Assembly (NCBI RefSeq): GCF_963678865.1
Contig: NZ_OY787459.1
Span: forward strand, 3,817,381-3,881,380
Length of the DNA: 64,000 nucleotides
DNA from: Maridesulfovibrio sp.
GTDB lineage: Bacteria; Desulfobacterota; Desulfovibrionia; Desulfovibrionales; Desulfovibrionaceae
Direction: 5' to 3'
A model generated the notes under the pieces. It did not search any database. It was not told the origin of the DNA and saw only the letters and a list, made by a program, of their open reading frames with translations. Positions 8,463 to 18,101 of this stretch are shown here, piece after piece (the stretch's first letter is position 1; each line of letters starts with the position of its first letter). Made by a program: the position numbers and the translations under genes.

Positions 8463-11147
8463 ATGATTAAAATAAAACAGATGATTATCCTGTTTGCCAC
8501 CCGGCGCAGTTGGAGCACAATCATGCTGCTTTTGCTGCTAACCCTCGTTACAGGATCGTTTTTTCCGCAGGTGGTCATTGATACGGACCCGGAGCATATG
8601 CTGCCCGCTGATGAGCCTTCGCGCATTTTTCATAATGAGGCGAAAAGGAAGTTCTCTCTTTCGGAGATAGTGGTGCTGGGGGTTATCAACGAGGATAACC
8701 CCTACGGGGTATTTAATCCCGATACCTTGAAGCGGGTCTATGAGCTGGCGAATTTTGCCAAAACACTGCGCTGGGACAACCCGGATGATCCGTCCAAAAA
8801 GGACGGGGTGATTGAAGTGGATATGGTGGCCCCGTCGCTGGTGGAGCATATCAGTCAGGACGGTCCCGGAGCCATTTCTTTTGACTGGCTCATGCCCCAT
8901 CCGGTGCATACACAGGATCAGGCCGACGTGGTGCGTGCGAAGGTTTTTTCAAATCCTATTCTGGCGGGGCATATGGCTTCGCAGGACGGACAGGCCGTCT
9001 GCCTTTACCTGCCCCTGACCGATAAATATCAGAGCTACCGCGTTTATTCCGCCCTGCATGAAAAGATCAAAGAACTTGGCGGGAATGATGAATATCATAT
9101 TACCGGACTTCCTGTGGCGCAGGATGCTATCGGCATTGAGATGTTCTCCGAGATGACTCTGGCATCGCCGTTGGCCATGGGGACGATCTTCCTGCTGCTG
9201 TTCATGTTTTTTCGCAGTTTGTCGTTGACCTTCCTGCCCATGATCATAGCCACCCTGTCAGTGGTCATCACAATGGGGGCCATGATAGGTTTCGGGTATG
9301 AAGTACATATCATGAGTTCCATGATCCCGGTTTTCCTGATGTCCATAGCGGTGGTGGATTCCATACATATATTATCGGAATTTTTTGACCATTATTCGGC
9401 GGAGAAAGGCAGAAAGGAGACAATTGTCGAGGTCCTGAATATTCTTTTCATGCCAATGCTCTATACCTCGCTCACATCCGCAGCGGGCTTTATTTCCCTT
9501 GCCCTCACTCCCATTCCCCCGGTTCAAATCTTCGGCGTGTTTGTCGGGCTGGGCATTATGGTCGCGTGGCTTTTGACCATCATGTTCGTCCCTGCCTACA
9601 TCATGGTCCTGCCTGCCCGTTTCTTCAGCAACTTCGGGTTTGCGAAACGCAGACAGGGTAAAAGTTCCCTTATGGCAAAGGTGCTGCAGAAAACCGGGGG
9701 AGCTTCATTCCGCCACGCAAAACCGCTGCTGGCAATGTTTGTAATTTTGATAGTTGTTTCCATATGGGGAATCAGCAAAATCCAGATTAACGACAACCCG
9801 GTAAAATGGTTCGCGTCCAGCCACCCCATCCGGTTGGCCGATACCGCTTTGAAGGATCATTTCAAAGGAACTTACCCGGCATATCTGATCCTTGAAAGCG
9901 AGGGGCCCGAAACATATTTATTTGAATCTGAAAAACGTAAGCTGGGTGAAAAGTTCATTGCTTTCGCTGATAAGCTTACCCCGGAATTCTCATCTGCACA
10001 CACTATCGCCAAGCAATTTCTTGTGGAATTCATGGACTCTCAGCAATCCGGGATTTCAGAACAGGACTTTCTTGACCGGGCGGTACAGCTGGCTGAACAA
10101 AAAGCCAAAAATTCCGATGACGACGGCTTTTATCTCTATGAGGAATTCGCAAATTTTTTCAGTCTAGAAAAAGAGGGACAAAAACCGTTTAAAAATCCTG
10201 AAATGCTGGCTTATCTCGGTGGCTTGCAAAAGGCGATTAAAGAGGCCGGTCTGGTGGGCAAGAGCATTGCCCCCACTGATCTGGTCAGCAAAATTCATCA
10301 GGAGCTTACCGACGGCAGTGAGGCCAACTACCGTGTGCCCGAAACCCTGCAGGGAGTGGCTGAGTGTTACATGCAGTTCCAGCAGAGTCACCGCCCGCAC
10401 GACCTGTGGCATTACGTGACCCCGGATTACAACGGAGCCTGCGTGGTCTTCATGCTCTCCAGCGGGGACAACAAGGTCATGGAGGCCGTAACTGATTTTG
10501 TATCCGACTACTTTACCAAAAATCCCCCGCCCATGCCCGTGGCCTACAACTGGGCCGGACTGACTTACATCAACGTGGCCTGGCAGAACCAGATGGTTGA
10601 AGGGATGCTGCGTTCCTTTATCGGCAGTTTCGCCATCGTGCTGATTATGGCGGTATTCCTTTTCCGTTCGGTGAAATGGGGTGTCCTGTGCATGGTTCCG
10701 CTGACCATTACCATTGTCTTCATCTACGGATTCATCGGGCTGATCGGCAAGGATTACGACATGCCGGTGGCGGTGCTGGGGGTACTTACGTTGGGGATGT
10801 CCGTTGACTTTGCCATCCATTTTGTAGAGCGCAGCCGGAAAATCTATTCAGAGACCGGATCGTGGCGCGAAACCCTGACCCGCATGTACGGAGCCCCGGC
10901 AAGGGCCATCACCCGCAACGTGCTGGTCATTTCCATCGGCTTTTTGCCCATGCTTATCTCGGCACTCATTCCCTACCGCACCACCAGCCTGTTGTTGTCG
11001 TCCATCATGTTGCTTTCCGGCGTGCTTACGCTGGTAGTCATGCCGGCAATTATCACTCTGGCCCCGAAATGGTTCTTCGCCAGAGACAAGGTAGTTGTTC
11101 CTGAAGAATCTACTGCGACAACTGTCCCGGTGGAAGTAAATCGTTAA
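8463..11147 (+). CDS. MMPL/RND-family exporter
   Basis: About 894 residues with the RND plan: TM1 (about 17-34), a large periplasmic loop opening with DTDPEHMLPADEPS, a first membrane bundle, a second periplasmic loop, and a second bundle near the C-terminus with GMSVDFAIHFVERSRK. MMPL proteins use proton motive force to export lipids or other hydrophobic compounds across the inner membrane. I start it at ATG 8463 behind GAGG, not at the TTG at 8445. With the LolA-like and outer-membrane genes after it, it forms a likely envelope lipid or hydrophobe export set. The substrate is not known. Confidence 0.88.
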   Translation: MIKIKQMIILFATRRSWSTIMLLLLLTLVTGSFFPQVVIDTDPEHMLPADEPSRIFHNEAKRKFSLSEIVVLGVINEDNPYGVFNPDTLKRVYELANFAKTLRWDNPDDPSKKDGVIEVDMVAPSLVEHISQDGPGAISFDWLMPHPVHTQDQADVVRAKVFSNPILAGHMASQDGQAVCLYLPLTDKYQSYRVYSALHEKIKELGGNDEYHITGLPVAQDAIGIEMFSEMTLASPLAMGTIFLLLFMFFRSLSLTFLPMIIATLSVVITMGAMIGFGYEVHIMSSMIPVFLMSIAVVDSIHILSEFFDHYSAEKGRKETIVEVLNILFMPMLYTSLTSAAGFISLALTPIPPVQIFGVFVGLGIMVAWLLTIMFVPAYIMVLPARFFSNFGFAKRRQGKSSLMAKVLQKTGGASFRHAKPLLAMFVILIVVSIWGISKIQINDNPVKWFASSHPIRLADTALKDHFKGTYPAYLILESEGPETYLFESEKRKLGEKFIAFADKLTPEFSSAHTIAKQFLVEFMDSQQSGISEQDFLDRAVQLAEQKAKNSDDDGFYLYEEFANFFSLEKEGQKPFKNPEMLAYLGGLQKAIKEAGLVGKSIAPTDLVSKIHQELTDGSEANYRVPETLQGVAECYMQFQQSHRPHDLWHYVTPDYNGACVVFMLSSGDNKVMEAVTDFVSDYFTKNPPPMPVAYNWAGLTYINVAWQNQMVEGMLRSFIGSFAIVLIMAVFLFRSVKWGVLCMVPLTITIVFIYGFIGLIGKDYDMPVAVLGVLTLGMSVDFAIHFVERSRKIYSETGSWRETLTRMYGAPARAITRNVLVISIGFLPMLISALIPYRTTSLLLSSIMLLSGVLTLVVMPAIITLAPKWFFARDKVVVPEESTATTVPVEVNR

Positions 11148-11297
11148 GAGGTGCCTCCGGCGGCCCTTCGGGGAGCCTACCGGCGGTCCCTGCCGGGGGC
11201 CTTAAAACCTTTTCCAAAAGGGTTTAAGAATCCCAAAACGTTTTAATAGGGCTTCGCCGTTTTGTAGGACAAAATATTATTTATAAAGAGGTATAAA
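11148..11297. repeat. Intergenic hairpin-rich spacer of the type repeated in Desulfovibrio genomes
   Basis: A GC-rich dyad around 11150-11205, then AAACC-TTTTCCAAAA-GGGTTT (11206-11226) and an AAAACG/CGTTTT dyad at 11235-11263. I recognise the style as a common intergenic element in Desulfovibrio. It may act as an attenuator between exporter and LolA-like genes. No gene is present. Confidence 0.45.
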
Positions 11298-12122
11298 ATG
11301 AAATCATTAACATTAAAAATCGCTACTCTGATGCTTGGATTAGCCGTGTTGGCAACCGCTGCATGGGCGGAAACACCGGAAGTGCAGATTATCGTCAACC
11401 GGGCTAACCATATGGCCCTTTATCAGGGTGAAACCTGCAAGGGCAAAGTGCACCTTGAAATCACCGACAGTCAGGGCCGCACCCGGCTGCGCGACCTGAG
11501 CATCCTGCGCAAGGACGTGGGTGCGGATGACGGGAAGCAGATGTACATGTCCTATTTCAAATCCCCCGCCGATGTGCGCAAAATGGTTTTTCTGGTCCAC
11601 AAAACCACTGTTCCGGGAAAGGATGATTCCCGCTGGCTGTATATGCCCAGCCTGGATATGGTCAAAAGGATTGCCGCCGGAGACAAGCGCACCAGCTTTG
11701 CGGGTTCTGACTTTCTTTATGAGGATATCTCCGGGCGCAGCCTGCATGAGGATGTGCACGAATTAGTCGGCACCGAGAACGGCTTTTATGTCCTAAAAAA
11801 CACGCCCAGAGATCCCGGTGACGTGGAGTTCTCCCACTACGTGGCTTACGTGGATGAGAAAACATATATTCCTATGAAAATGGAGTATTTTAAGGGCGAT
11901 GGTAAACCTTACCGGACCATGGAAGTGGTTAAAGTGAAGAACATCGCTTCGGGCAAAAATGGTGAAACCTACCCCACGGTGACAGTTTCCAAGGTGCTGA
12001 ACCATGAAACCGGAAGCGAAACCGTGATGACCTTCTCCGATGTCAGCTATGACCTGCCGGTTAAGGAAAGCATCTTCGGTGAAAGATATTTGCGCAGACC
12101 TCCCCGGGAACTAATGCGATGA
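11298..12122 (+). CDS. Outer-membrane lipoprotein-sorting (LolA-like) protein
   Basis: 274 residues with a clear signal peptide (cleavage after ATAAWA, about residue 24). The mature part fits the LolA-like lipid-carrier fold family (PF17131): KGKVHLEITDSQGRTRLRDLSI early, then MYMSYFKSPADVRKMVFLV and WLYMPSLDMVKRI. Proteins of this family are regularly encoded beside MMPL exporters and are thought to carry a lipid or lipoprotein across the periplasm. Its stop overlaps the start of the outer-membrane gene by 4 bases (ATGA), showing tight coupling. Confidence 0.85.
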   Translation: MKSLTLKIATLMLGLAVLATAAWAETPEVQIIVNRANHMALYQGETCKGKVHLEITDSQGRTRLRDLSILRKDVGADDGKQMYMSYFKSPADVRKMVFLVHKTTVPGKDDSRWLYMPSLDMVKRIAAGDKRTSFAGSDFLYEDISGRSLHEDVHELVGTENGFYVLKNTPRDPGDVEFSHYVAYVDEKTYIPMKMEYFKGDGKPYRTMEVVKVKNIASGKNGETYPTVTVSKVLNHETGSETVMTFSDVSYDLPVKESIFGERYLRRPPRELMR

Positions 12123-13447
12123 ACCGTTTGATGATTACATGCATGGCCATGTGGGTGGCACTGGGGCTGTTCGCAGTCCCGGCTGCCCCGGCCATGGCGC
12201 AGGATTCGGTTGTGGTTCAGGAGTCCAACAGTACCGAGAGCGTGTTTGATCTGTCCGATTTTTTTGACCAGTTCGCTCCTCCAGAGTTCAACGGCTTTAT
12301 TGATGCCAGAATGGGCGGGCGCACCCGGACTGACCCGGAGGAAAAACAGGTATCAATGGCCGAGGTCCGGCTTCAGGGTGAGGCGTTTACCTACACCGAC
12401 TGGGCGGACTTCAAATACAAGGGCGATATCAGGGCGGACGGGGTCAATGATAAAATTGTCTATGAAACCCGTGAACTGTGGGCCTTCTCCCGGCCCACGG
12501 ATTATATGGATGTTAAAGTGGGCCGCCAGATTCTCACTTGGGGAACAGGCGGACTTGTGTTCCTGAACGATCTATTTCCCAAGGATTGGCGTTCCTTTTT
12601 CATGGGTCGGGATGCGGAATACTTGAAGGCTCCGTGCAACTCGGCCAAAGTCAGTTTTTTTACCGAACTGACCAATATTGACATGGTCTACAGCCCGAAA
12701 TTCGAGCCGGACAACTATATTGACGGCGAATACATTTCCTACTGGAGCAATACCGAAGGCGGCATCGTGGGGCGTGATAATATTCTGGATACGGATATTC
12801 CCGGAGACTGGTTCTCTGACGATGAGATTTCGGCCAGAATATACCGCAATATCAATAACTACGAACTGGCCCTTTACGGTTACTGGGGCTACTGGAAAAC
12901 TCCTTTGGGAATGAATTCCGATGATGAGGCCACCTTTCCGGGACTCAATGTATACGGAGCCAGTATCCGGGGCCAGCTCGGTCCGGGTATCGGTAACGCG
13001 GAGATAGCCTGGTATGATTCCTTTGAAAGTGAAGGAGGCACCAATTCGGAAGTTGCCAATTCCCAGATCAGATATCTTGTGGGCTATGCTCAGGAGCTTT
13101 GGACCGACAGCAATTGCGAGGTGCAGTACTACGTGGAGCAGATGCTTGATTATGCCAACTATCTGGATTTCCATGATCCCGAATATCCCAAGGACGAATT
13201 CAGGCATGTGATCACCTTGCAACTGTCTCAGCAGTTCTGCAACCAGAACCTGACCTTGAGCTTTGATTCCTACTATTCGCCAAGCGATAATGACGCCTAC
13301 CTGCGGCCCGGAATGAAGTACAAGATTTCCGACCGCACAACCATCGGCTTCGGTGCAAACCTGTTTATGGGGGCTGAAGAGCAGACCTTCTTCGGCCAGT
13401 TCTGCAATAATTCTAACGTATATAGTTCATTGCGTTACAGTTTTTAG
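12119..13447 (+). CDS. Outer-membrane beta-barrel protein (DUF1302-like)
   Basis: 442 residues with a signal peptide (cleavage after PAMAQ, about 28). The mature protein has alternating aromatic/polar strands (for example DWADFKYKGDIRADG, YMDVKVGRQILTWG) and ends in an aromatic residue (LRYSF), the usual barrel-assembly signal. The VGRQILTWGTG stretch is like DUF1302-type porins that partner MMPL and LolA-like proteins. It completes an inner membrane - periplasm - outer membrane route. Exact family and substrate are uncertain. Confidence 0.75.
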   Translation: MNRLMITCMAMWVALGLFAVPAAPAMAQDSVVVQESNSTESVFDLSDFFDQFAPPEFNGFIDARMGGRTRTDPEEKQVSMAEVRLQGEAFTYTDWADFKYKGDIRADGVNDKIVYETRELWAFSRPTDYMDVKVGRQILTWGTGGLVFLNDLFPKDWRSFFMGRDAEYLKAPCNSAKVSFFTELTNIDMVYSPKFEPDNYIDGEYISYWSNTEGGIVGRDNILDTDIPGDWFSDDEISARIYRNINNYELALYGYWGYWKTPLGMNSDDEATFPGLNVYGASIRGQLGPGIGNAEIAWYDSFESEGGTNSEVANSQIRYLVGYAQELWTDSNCEVQYYVEQMLDYANYLDFHDPEYPKDEFRHVITLQLSQQFCNQNLTLSFDSYYSPSDNDAYLRPGMKYKISDRTTIGFGANLFMGAEEQTFFGQFCNNSNVYSSLRYSF

Positions 13448-13459
13448 CTTGACCGGAAT

Positions 13460-13476
13460 GGTTAAGTTTCTTTATT
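13460..13476. promoter_or_regulatory. Weak operator-like site before the MarR gene
   Basis: GGTTAAG-TTT-CTTTATT matches the regulon palindrome at six of seven bases on the left and five of seven on the right, 8 bases before the MarR start. It may serve autoregulation; it could also be chance in an AT-rich spacer. Confidence 0.35.
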
Positions 13477-13484
13477 AATCCGGT

Positions 13485-13967
13485 ATGGATAATAAAGAAG
13501 AAGCAATAAGATACATGACCGGACGATTGATGCGTATCATAAACAAGCACAGCCGCATTGAGGATCAGCCCATAACTCTTGGCGAGGGGGTTGAAATCAC
13601 TCCGCATGAGATACGTTGCCTGCACACCATCGGGCTGAATGAAGGTGCCAACTTAAAGACCGTTGCCACCATTCTGGGAGTCAGTAAAAGTGCTGTATCC
13701 CAAATGATAGGCAAGCTTGAAAAGCGGGGCCTGGCTCGCAAGGATCATGCTCCCGATAACCGCAAAGAGCTTCTGGCCGGGCTGACGGAAAAGGGCTGGG
13801 AAGCTTTTAGGATTCATCAGGAGTTTCATGAGCGGCATATGCGTAATCTCATCGACCGGCTGGGTGAATTTACTGATCCGCAGCTGGCAACAGCTTCCGC
13901 TGTCCTCGCCACAGTAGAAACTGTGGTGGATGACCGGTTGGATGAGATGATCGGGAAAATTGAATAG
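13485..13967 (+). CDS. MarR-family transcriptional regulator
   Basis: 160-residue winged helix-turn-helix protein. EITPHEIRCLHTIG opens the domain; LKTVATILGVSKSAVSQMIGKLEKRGLARKD is the recognition helix region and wing, and a helical dimer tail follows. MarR proteins bind short palindromes with a pseudo-twofold dimer. The island's repeated palindrome (7050, 8424, 14031) is therefore most likely its operator; this is inference from position and symmetry. It lies between the export genes and the activase gene, both of which would be under its control. Confidence 0.85.
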   Translation: MDNKEEAIRYMTGRLMRIINKHSRIEDQPITLGEGVEITPHEIRCLHTIGLNEGANLKTVATILGVSKSAVSQMIGKLEKRGLARKDHAPDNRKELLAGLTEKGWEAFRIHQEFHERHMRNLIDRLGEFTDPQLATASAVLATVETVVDDRLDEMIGKIE

Positions 13968-14030
13968 AGGGGCAAACGGCAAAGCTTCCAGACCGTGAAG
14001 CATGCTGTCTTCCGCCCTATTTTTTTAAAA

Positions 14031-14055
14031 GTATAGTTAAGCATCTTAACTATAC
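14031..14055. promoter_or_regulatory. Operator, regulon copy 3 (25-bp perfect palindrome)
   Basis: GTATAGTTAAG-CAT-CTTAACTATAC, 11-base perfect arms, 21 bases before the activase start. TATACT at 14051-14056 is a good -10 box inside its right arm, so binding would exclude RNA polymerase. This is the best of the copies and defines the extended consensus. Confidence 0.75.
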
Positions 14056-14076
14056 TGAAGTAAGCAGGAGAAATTT

Positions 14077-17000
14077 ATGATCAGTCTAGGCATAGATATC
14101 GGCTACTCAGCTGTAAAAGTGGCAGCAGTTGATGAAAACAAGGAAGTGGTTTGGAGCAGATATGTACTGCACCGGGGCGAAGCTGCTGCAAAACTGCGGC
14201 AGATTCTTGAAGAATTGCCGCCTGAGATGAAGTCAGGGGTATTGTACGGCGCGGTAACGGGAAGCATTGGCAAGGGCATGGCCGATGAAAAGGGAGTGCG
14301 GTCCGTGAATGATATTGCCGCTGTTGTTGAGGGCGCGCTGCTGCTTGTCCCGGAGTGTTGTGCCGTTGCTGAAATCGGCGGGCAGAGGGCTGGCTATATT
14401 ACCGGATTTTCAAAAGACAGGGAGACCCGGCTTGAGTTTTCCCTGAACCCGGATTGTTCTGCTGGTACCGGTTCCTTTCTTGAAGAGCAGTCCTCGCGCA
14501 TAGGTATTGAGATTGAGGATTTTTCTCGAATCGAATGCGGAGCGAACTCCACTCCCCGCATTGCCGGAAGGTGCAGTGTTTTTGCTAAGACGGACATTAC
14601 CCATCACCAGCAGGAAGGGGTTTCCATACCGGATATTCTGCGTGGTCTGGCCTATGCCACGGCCCGGAATTACCGCAATGCGGTCATGCGCGGTTTGCCC
14701 CTGAATTGTCCGATATTTATTGCCGGGGGAGTTGCCCGCAACAGGGCGGTAGTTTCTTCATTGCGTAAGGTCCTTCGTCTGGGTGAAAATCAGCTTCTGA
14801 CCCATGAAAAGAGCGAACGGGCCGGAGCAATAGGAGCGGCTGTAATCGCTCTTAAAGAGCGGCTTGAACTCGATTACGGGAAGCTTGTTTCACAGCGGAT
14901 TGTCCCGTTTGCTGCAATCGGTCTGGAGAAAGCGACCTTAGCTCCACTGGCAGGACTGGGTTCCGGGGATGCGGCGGGCAAGCATTTCTGCGCCCCTGTT
15001 CCTGAGGTCGAAGAGCCCATTGAATGCTGGCTCGGTGTGGATGTGGGGTCCACAAGCACCAATGTGGTTCTGGTTGATGCCAGAAACAGGGTGCTTGGGT
15101 ACCGTTATCTGCGTACTGCGGGTAATCCGGTCAAGGCGGTCCGGGTCGGGCTCAAGGAGTTGGGGGAGGAATTCGGGAACAGGGTCCGGGTTAAAGGTGC
15201 CGCCACTACCGGGTCAGGCCGCAACATGACCGGGAAGTTCATCGGGGCAGATGTGGTCCGGGACGAAATTACGGCTCAGGCCCGCGCTGCGGTGAGTCTC
15301 TATCCTGATGTTGACACGGTGTATGAGATCGGCGGTCAGGATTCAAAGTTTATATCCTTTAAGCATGGTGCGGTCTCGGATTTTCAGATGAACAAGGTCT
15401 GCGCCGCCGGAACAGGATCCTTTATTGAAGAGCAGGCCAAGAAAATCGGCATTGCCCTAGATGATTACGCTGACATTGCCTTTAAGAGCGAGCAGCCAGT
15501 CAATCTAGGTGAACGTTGCACGGTGTTCATGGAAACAAGTATATCGGCCTGCCTTGCGCAGGGCGAGCCGGTGGAAAATATCGCAGCCGGGCTCTGCTAT
15601 TCCATCATAAAAAATTATATCAACCGGGTTGTGGGCCGTAAGAAATCCGGGGACATGATTTTGCTGCAGGGCGGGGTTGCCTATAATCAGGCCGTGGTCA
15701 ATGCTTTTCGCTCTGTTACCGGTAAGGAGATCATTGTTCCTCCTTTTTTCAGTGTCACCGGGGCGTTGGGGGCCGCTATTCTGGCCCGTGAGGAAATGGA
15801 CTCCGCTGAAACCGGCTTCAAGGGATTTGAGCTTGATGGCGCAGTTGCCGTACATTCCAATAGGAATGAGCAGGAGTCTGCAGGACTATTAGCACCGGGA
15901 AGTTTCAACCGTCAGGTGCAGGATTTCATTTTCCGAGATTACGACCCGGATCTCAACCCGGCCAAAAAGACTGTGGGCATGCCGCGCACCCTGTTTACTT
16001 TCGGGATGTTTCCCCTGTTCCATACTTTTTTCAAGGAACTTGGAGTAAACGTGCTGCTCTCTGAACCCACATCCGGTGAGACCATCAGGCTGGCGCAGGA
16101 ATATTCGTTGGATGAAACCTGCTATCCGATAAAACTGATCAACGGACATGCCGCTGAACTGGTGGAACAGAACGTTGATTACCTGTTTTTCCCGGACCTG
16201 TTCACCGCCTTCCATCCCAATTCAAAGTCCCGTCAGACTTACGGCTGCCCGTACATGCAGCTGGCCTTCAAAATTATCAACGAGGCCATGAAGCTCAGTG
16301 AAAAGGAAATCATTTTGCTTTCCCCGACGATTGCTTTCAGTCAGGGGCAGGATTTCATGCAGAATCAGTTTGTGGAACTGGGCCGCCAGCTTGGCAGAAC
16401 AGCTGAAGAGTCTCTGGCAGCCATCAAGGCTGGGATGCAGAATTATCAGCAACTACAGAAGCGTATGGAGGAACGGGGCCGCCGGACCCTTAACTCCCTT
16501 GATCCGAATGAAAAGGGGTTTGTGATCATTTCCAAGATTTACGGCGTTGCTGATCCGGTTCTCAATATGGGCATCCCGGATAAACTGGCTGAGATGGGCT
16601 ACAAAACAATCCCCCTCTACGACCTGCCGGAAACGGACATTTTTGACGATTACCCCAATATGTTCTGGCCTTTCGGGCAGCATATGATGGCGGCGGCGAA
16701 ACTGGTTTCCAGACATCCCAATCTCTATCCCATCTTCCTGACCCATCACGGCTGCGGCCCGGATACGGTTTTCTCCCACTATTTCGGGGAAATCATGAAG
16801 GATAAGCCGTCCCTGACCATCGAGGTGGATGAACATTCTTCAAGCGTGGGCGTGCAGACACGGGTTGAGGCTTTTGTAAACAGCCTGCGTCAGCTGCCGG
16901 TACTTGAATCCCTGCCCATTGAAGATCTGGTGGATAAACGGTTTTCCAGTCCGGTCAATATTTCCACCGACTGCACGGGGTTTGATTCCGCAACTGTGCT

Positions 17001-18081
17001 TTTGCCCAATCTCTATCCCTATTCGGAAATAGCCTGCGCTATGTTCAAGGGGGCTGGGGTAGATGCCGCCGTACTCGGTCCTACCTGCGCGGAGAGTATT
17101 GATCTGGGGCGCAGGTTCTCTTGCGGCAACGAGTATTTCTCGCTTACGGCCCTGCTGGGGGATGTCCTTTATTCCTTGAAAAATTGTTCCAACAGTCAGT
17201 CGCCGTGCGTTCTCATCCCCCAGAACGAGGGCGCCGAAGTGGACGGGCAGTACAGCCGTTTCCTGCGTTGTGTTCTCGATCATCAGGATCAGGAAGGGGT
17301 GAAATTGATTTCTCCGTATCTTGAGGAAATGCGAAATCTGGATTTCCGCAGCGCACAATTGCTTTTCCTCTGCCTGCTGGCCGGGGATCTTGTGTTGCTC
17401 AGTCCGGAGAATCTGCGCGGGGAACATCTTAAGTTCGTTAAAGAGCAGGTTGATGCCGATGAACTGTCTTTCGAAAAACTTGAGTTGTTGGCCGCAAGGA
17501 TCAGCGAGCAGTTGAGTCGTGCTGCCAAAGCCGAAACCGGCAATACCGGAACCGTCATGGGCATCGGTGAACCGCTGGTGCTTTTCAACAGCGCACTCAA
17601 CGACAATATCTTCAACAGACTGGAAGAAAAGGGGCAGCGGGTGATTTATGCTCCATTGAGCGAGTACCTGTGGAACCACTGGTACGACTACTACAACTAC
17701 AACAAGACCGAAGCGCATTCCTCCATGCGCAGCAACATCGCCGTGTTCAAGGAATATCTGGAAAGGATATCCGCAAAGCTGGGCGTACATAGCCATTACG
17801 AGCGAGAGTTCGGCACGCTCAAAAAAATCGCGGATCGCGGGCTTGGCTATTATGCCGGAGGATTCGGGCGCTATCGCGGTGCCAAGATAATGGAAGAGGT
17901 GTCCGGGGTAAAAGGCGTTATTTCTGTGACCTCCATGTACGAGAACACCGGGATCAGCCTCGGGATTCTCAAGGACCGTCTTGATGACAAGCCTTACGCT
18001 CCCATCCTTTCCCTGACCTTTGACGGCAACAGGAACGAGAATAACCGACTCAAAGTGGATTCATTTATCTACAATCTTTAA
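14077..18081 (+). CDS. Tandem BadF/BcrA-type CoA-dehydratase activase with DUF2229
   Basis: A 1334-residue megaprotein. Two ASKHA-type activase domains: LGIDIGYSAVKVAAVD with NPDCSAGTGSF (C127), and LGVDVGSTSTNVVLVD (about 317) with NKVCAAGTGSF (C442). The cysteines match those that hold the bridging [4Fe-4S] cluster in HgdC/BcrA-type activators. DUF2229 starts near 633 (GMPRTLFTFGMF) and an HgdB-like region follows. Known relatives use ATP to drive electrons into 2-hydroxyacyl-CoA dehydratases or benzoyl-CoA reductases. No partner dehydratase subunit is encoded nearby, so its target is unknown. Strong operator copy 3 stands in front of it. Confidence 0.88.
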   Translation: MISLGIDIGYSAVKVAAVDENKEVVWSRYVLHRGEAAAKLRQILEELPPEMKSGVLYGAVTGSIGKGMADEKGVRSVNDIAAVVEGALLLVPECCAVAEIGGQRAGYITGFSKDRETRLEFSLNPDCSAGTGSFLEEQSSRIGIEIEDFSRIECGANSTPRIAGRCSVFAKTDITHHQQEGVSIPDILRGLAYATARNYRNAVMRGLPLNCPIFIAGGVARNRAVVSSLRKVLRLGENQLLTHEKSERAGAIGAAVIALKERLELDYGKLVSQRIVPFAAIGLEKATLAPLAGLGSGDAAGKHFCAPVPEVEEPIECWLGVDVGSTSTNVVLVDARNRVLGYRYLRTAGNPVKAVRVGLKELGEEFGNRVRVKGAATTGSGRNMTGKFIGADVVRDEITAQARAAVSLYPDVDTVYEIGGQDSKFISFKHGAVSDFQMNKVCAAGTGSFIEEQAKKIGIALDDYADIAFKSEQPVNLGERCTVFMETSISACLAQGEPVENIAAGLCYSIIKNYINRVVGRKKSGDMILLQGGVAYNQAVVNAFRSVTGKEIIVPPFFSVTGALGAAILAREEMDSAETGFKGFELDGAVAVHSNRNEQESAGLLAPGSFNRQVQDFIFRDYDPDLNPAKKTVGMPRTLFTFGMFPLFHTFFKELGVNVLLSEPTSGETIRLAQEYSLDETCYPIKLINGHAAELVEQNVDYLFFPDLFTAFHPNSKSRQTYGCPYMQLAFKIINEAMKLSEKEIILLSPTIAFSQGQDFMQNQFVELGRQLGRTAEESLAAIKAGMQNYQQLQKRMEERGRRTLNSLDPNEKGFVIISKIYGVADPVLNMGIPDKLAEMGYKTIPLYDLPETDIFDDYPNMFWPFGQHMMAAAKLVSRHPNLYPIFLTHHGCGPDTVFSHYFGEIMKDKPSLTIEVDEHSSSVGVQTRVEAFVNSLRQLPVLESLPIEDLVDKRFSSPVNISTDCTGFDSATVLLPNLYPYSEIACAMFKGAGVDAAVLGPTCAESIDLGRRFSCGNEYFSLTALLGDVLYSLKNCSNSQSPCVLIPQNEGAEVDGQYSRFLRCVLDHQDQEGVKLISPYLEEMRNLDFRSAQLLFLCLLAGDLVLLSPENLRGEHLKFVKEQVDADELSFEKLELLAARISEQLSRAAKAETGNTGTVMGIGEPLVLFNSALNDNIFNRLEEKGQRVIYAPLSEYLWNHWYDYYNYNKTEAHSSMRSNIAVFKEYLERISAKLGVHSHYEREFGTLKKIADRGLGYYAGGFGRYRGAKIMEEVSGVKGVISVTSMYENTGISLGILKDRLDDKPYAPILSLTFDGNRNENNRLKVDSFIYNL

Positions 18082-18101
18082 TTGAAAAAACGAGGTCTTA
18101 T

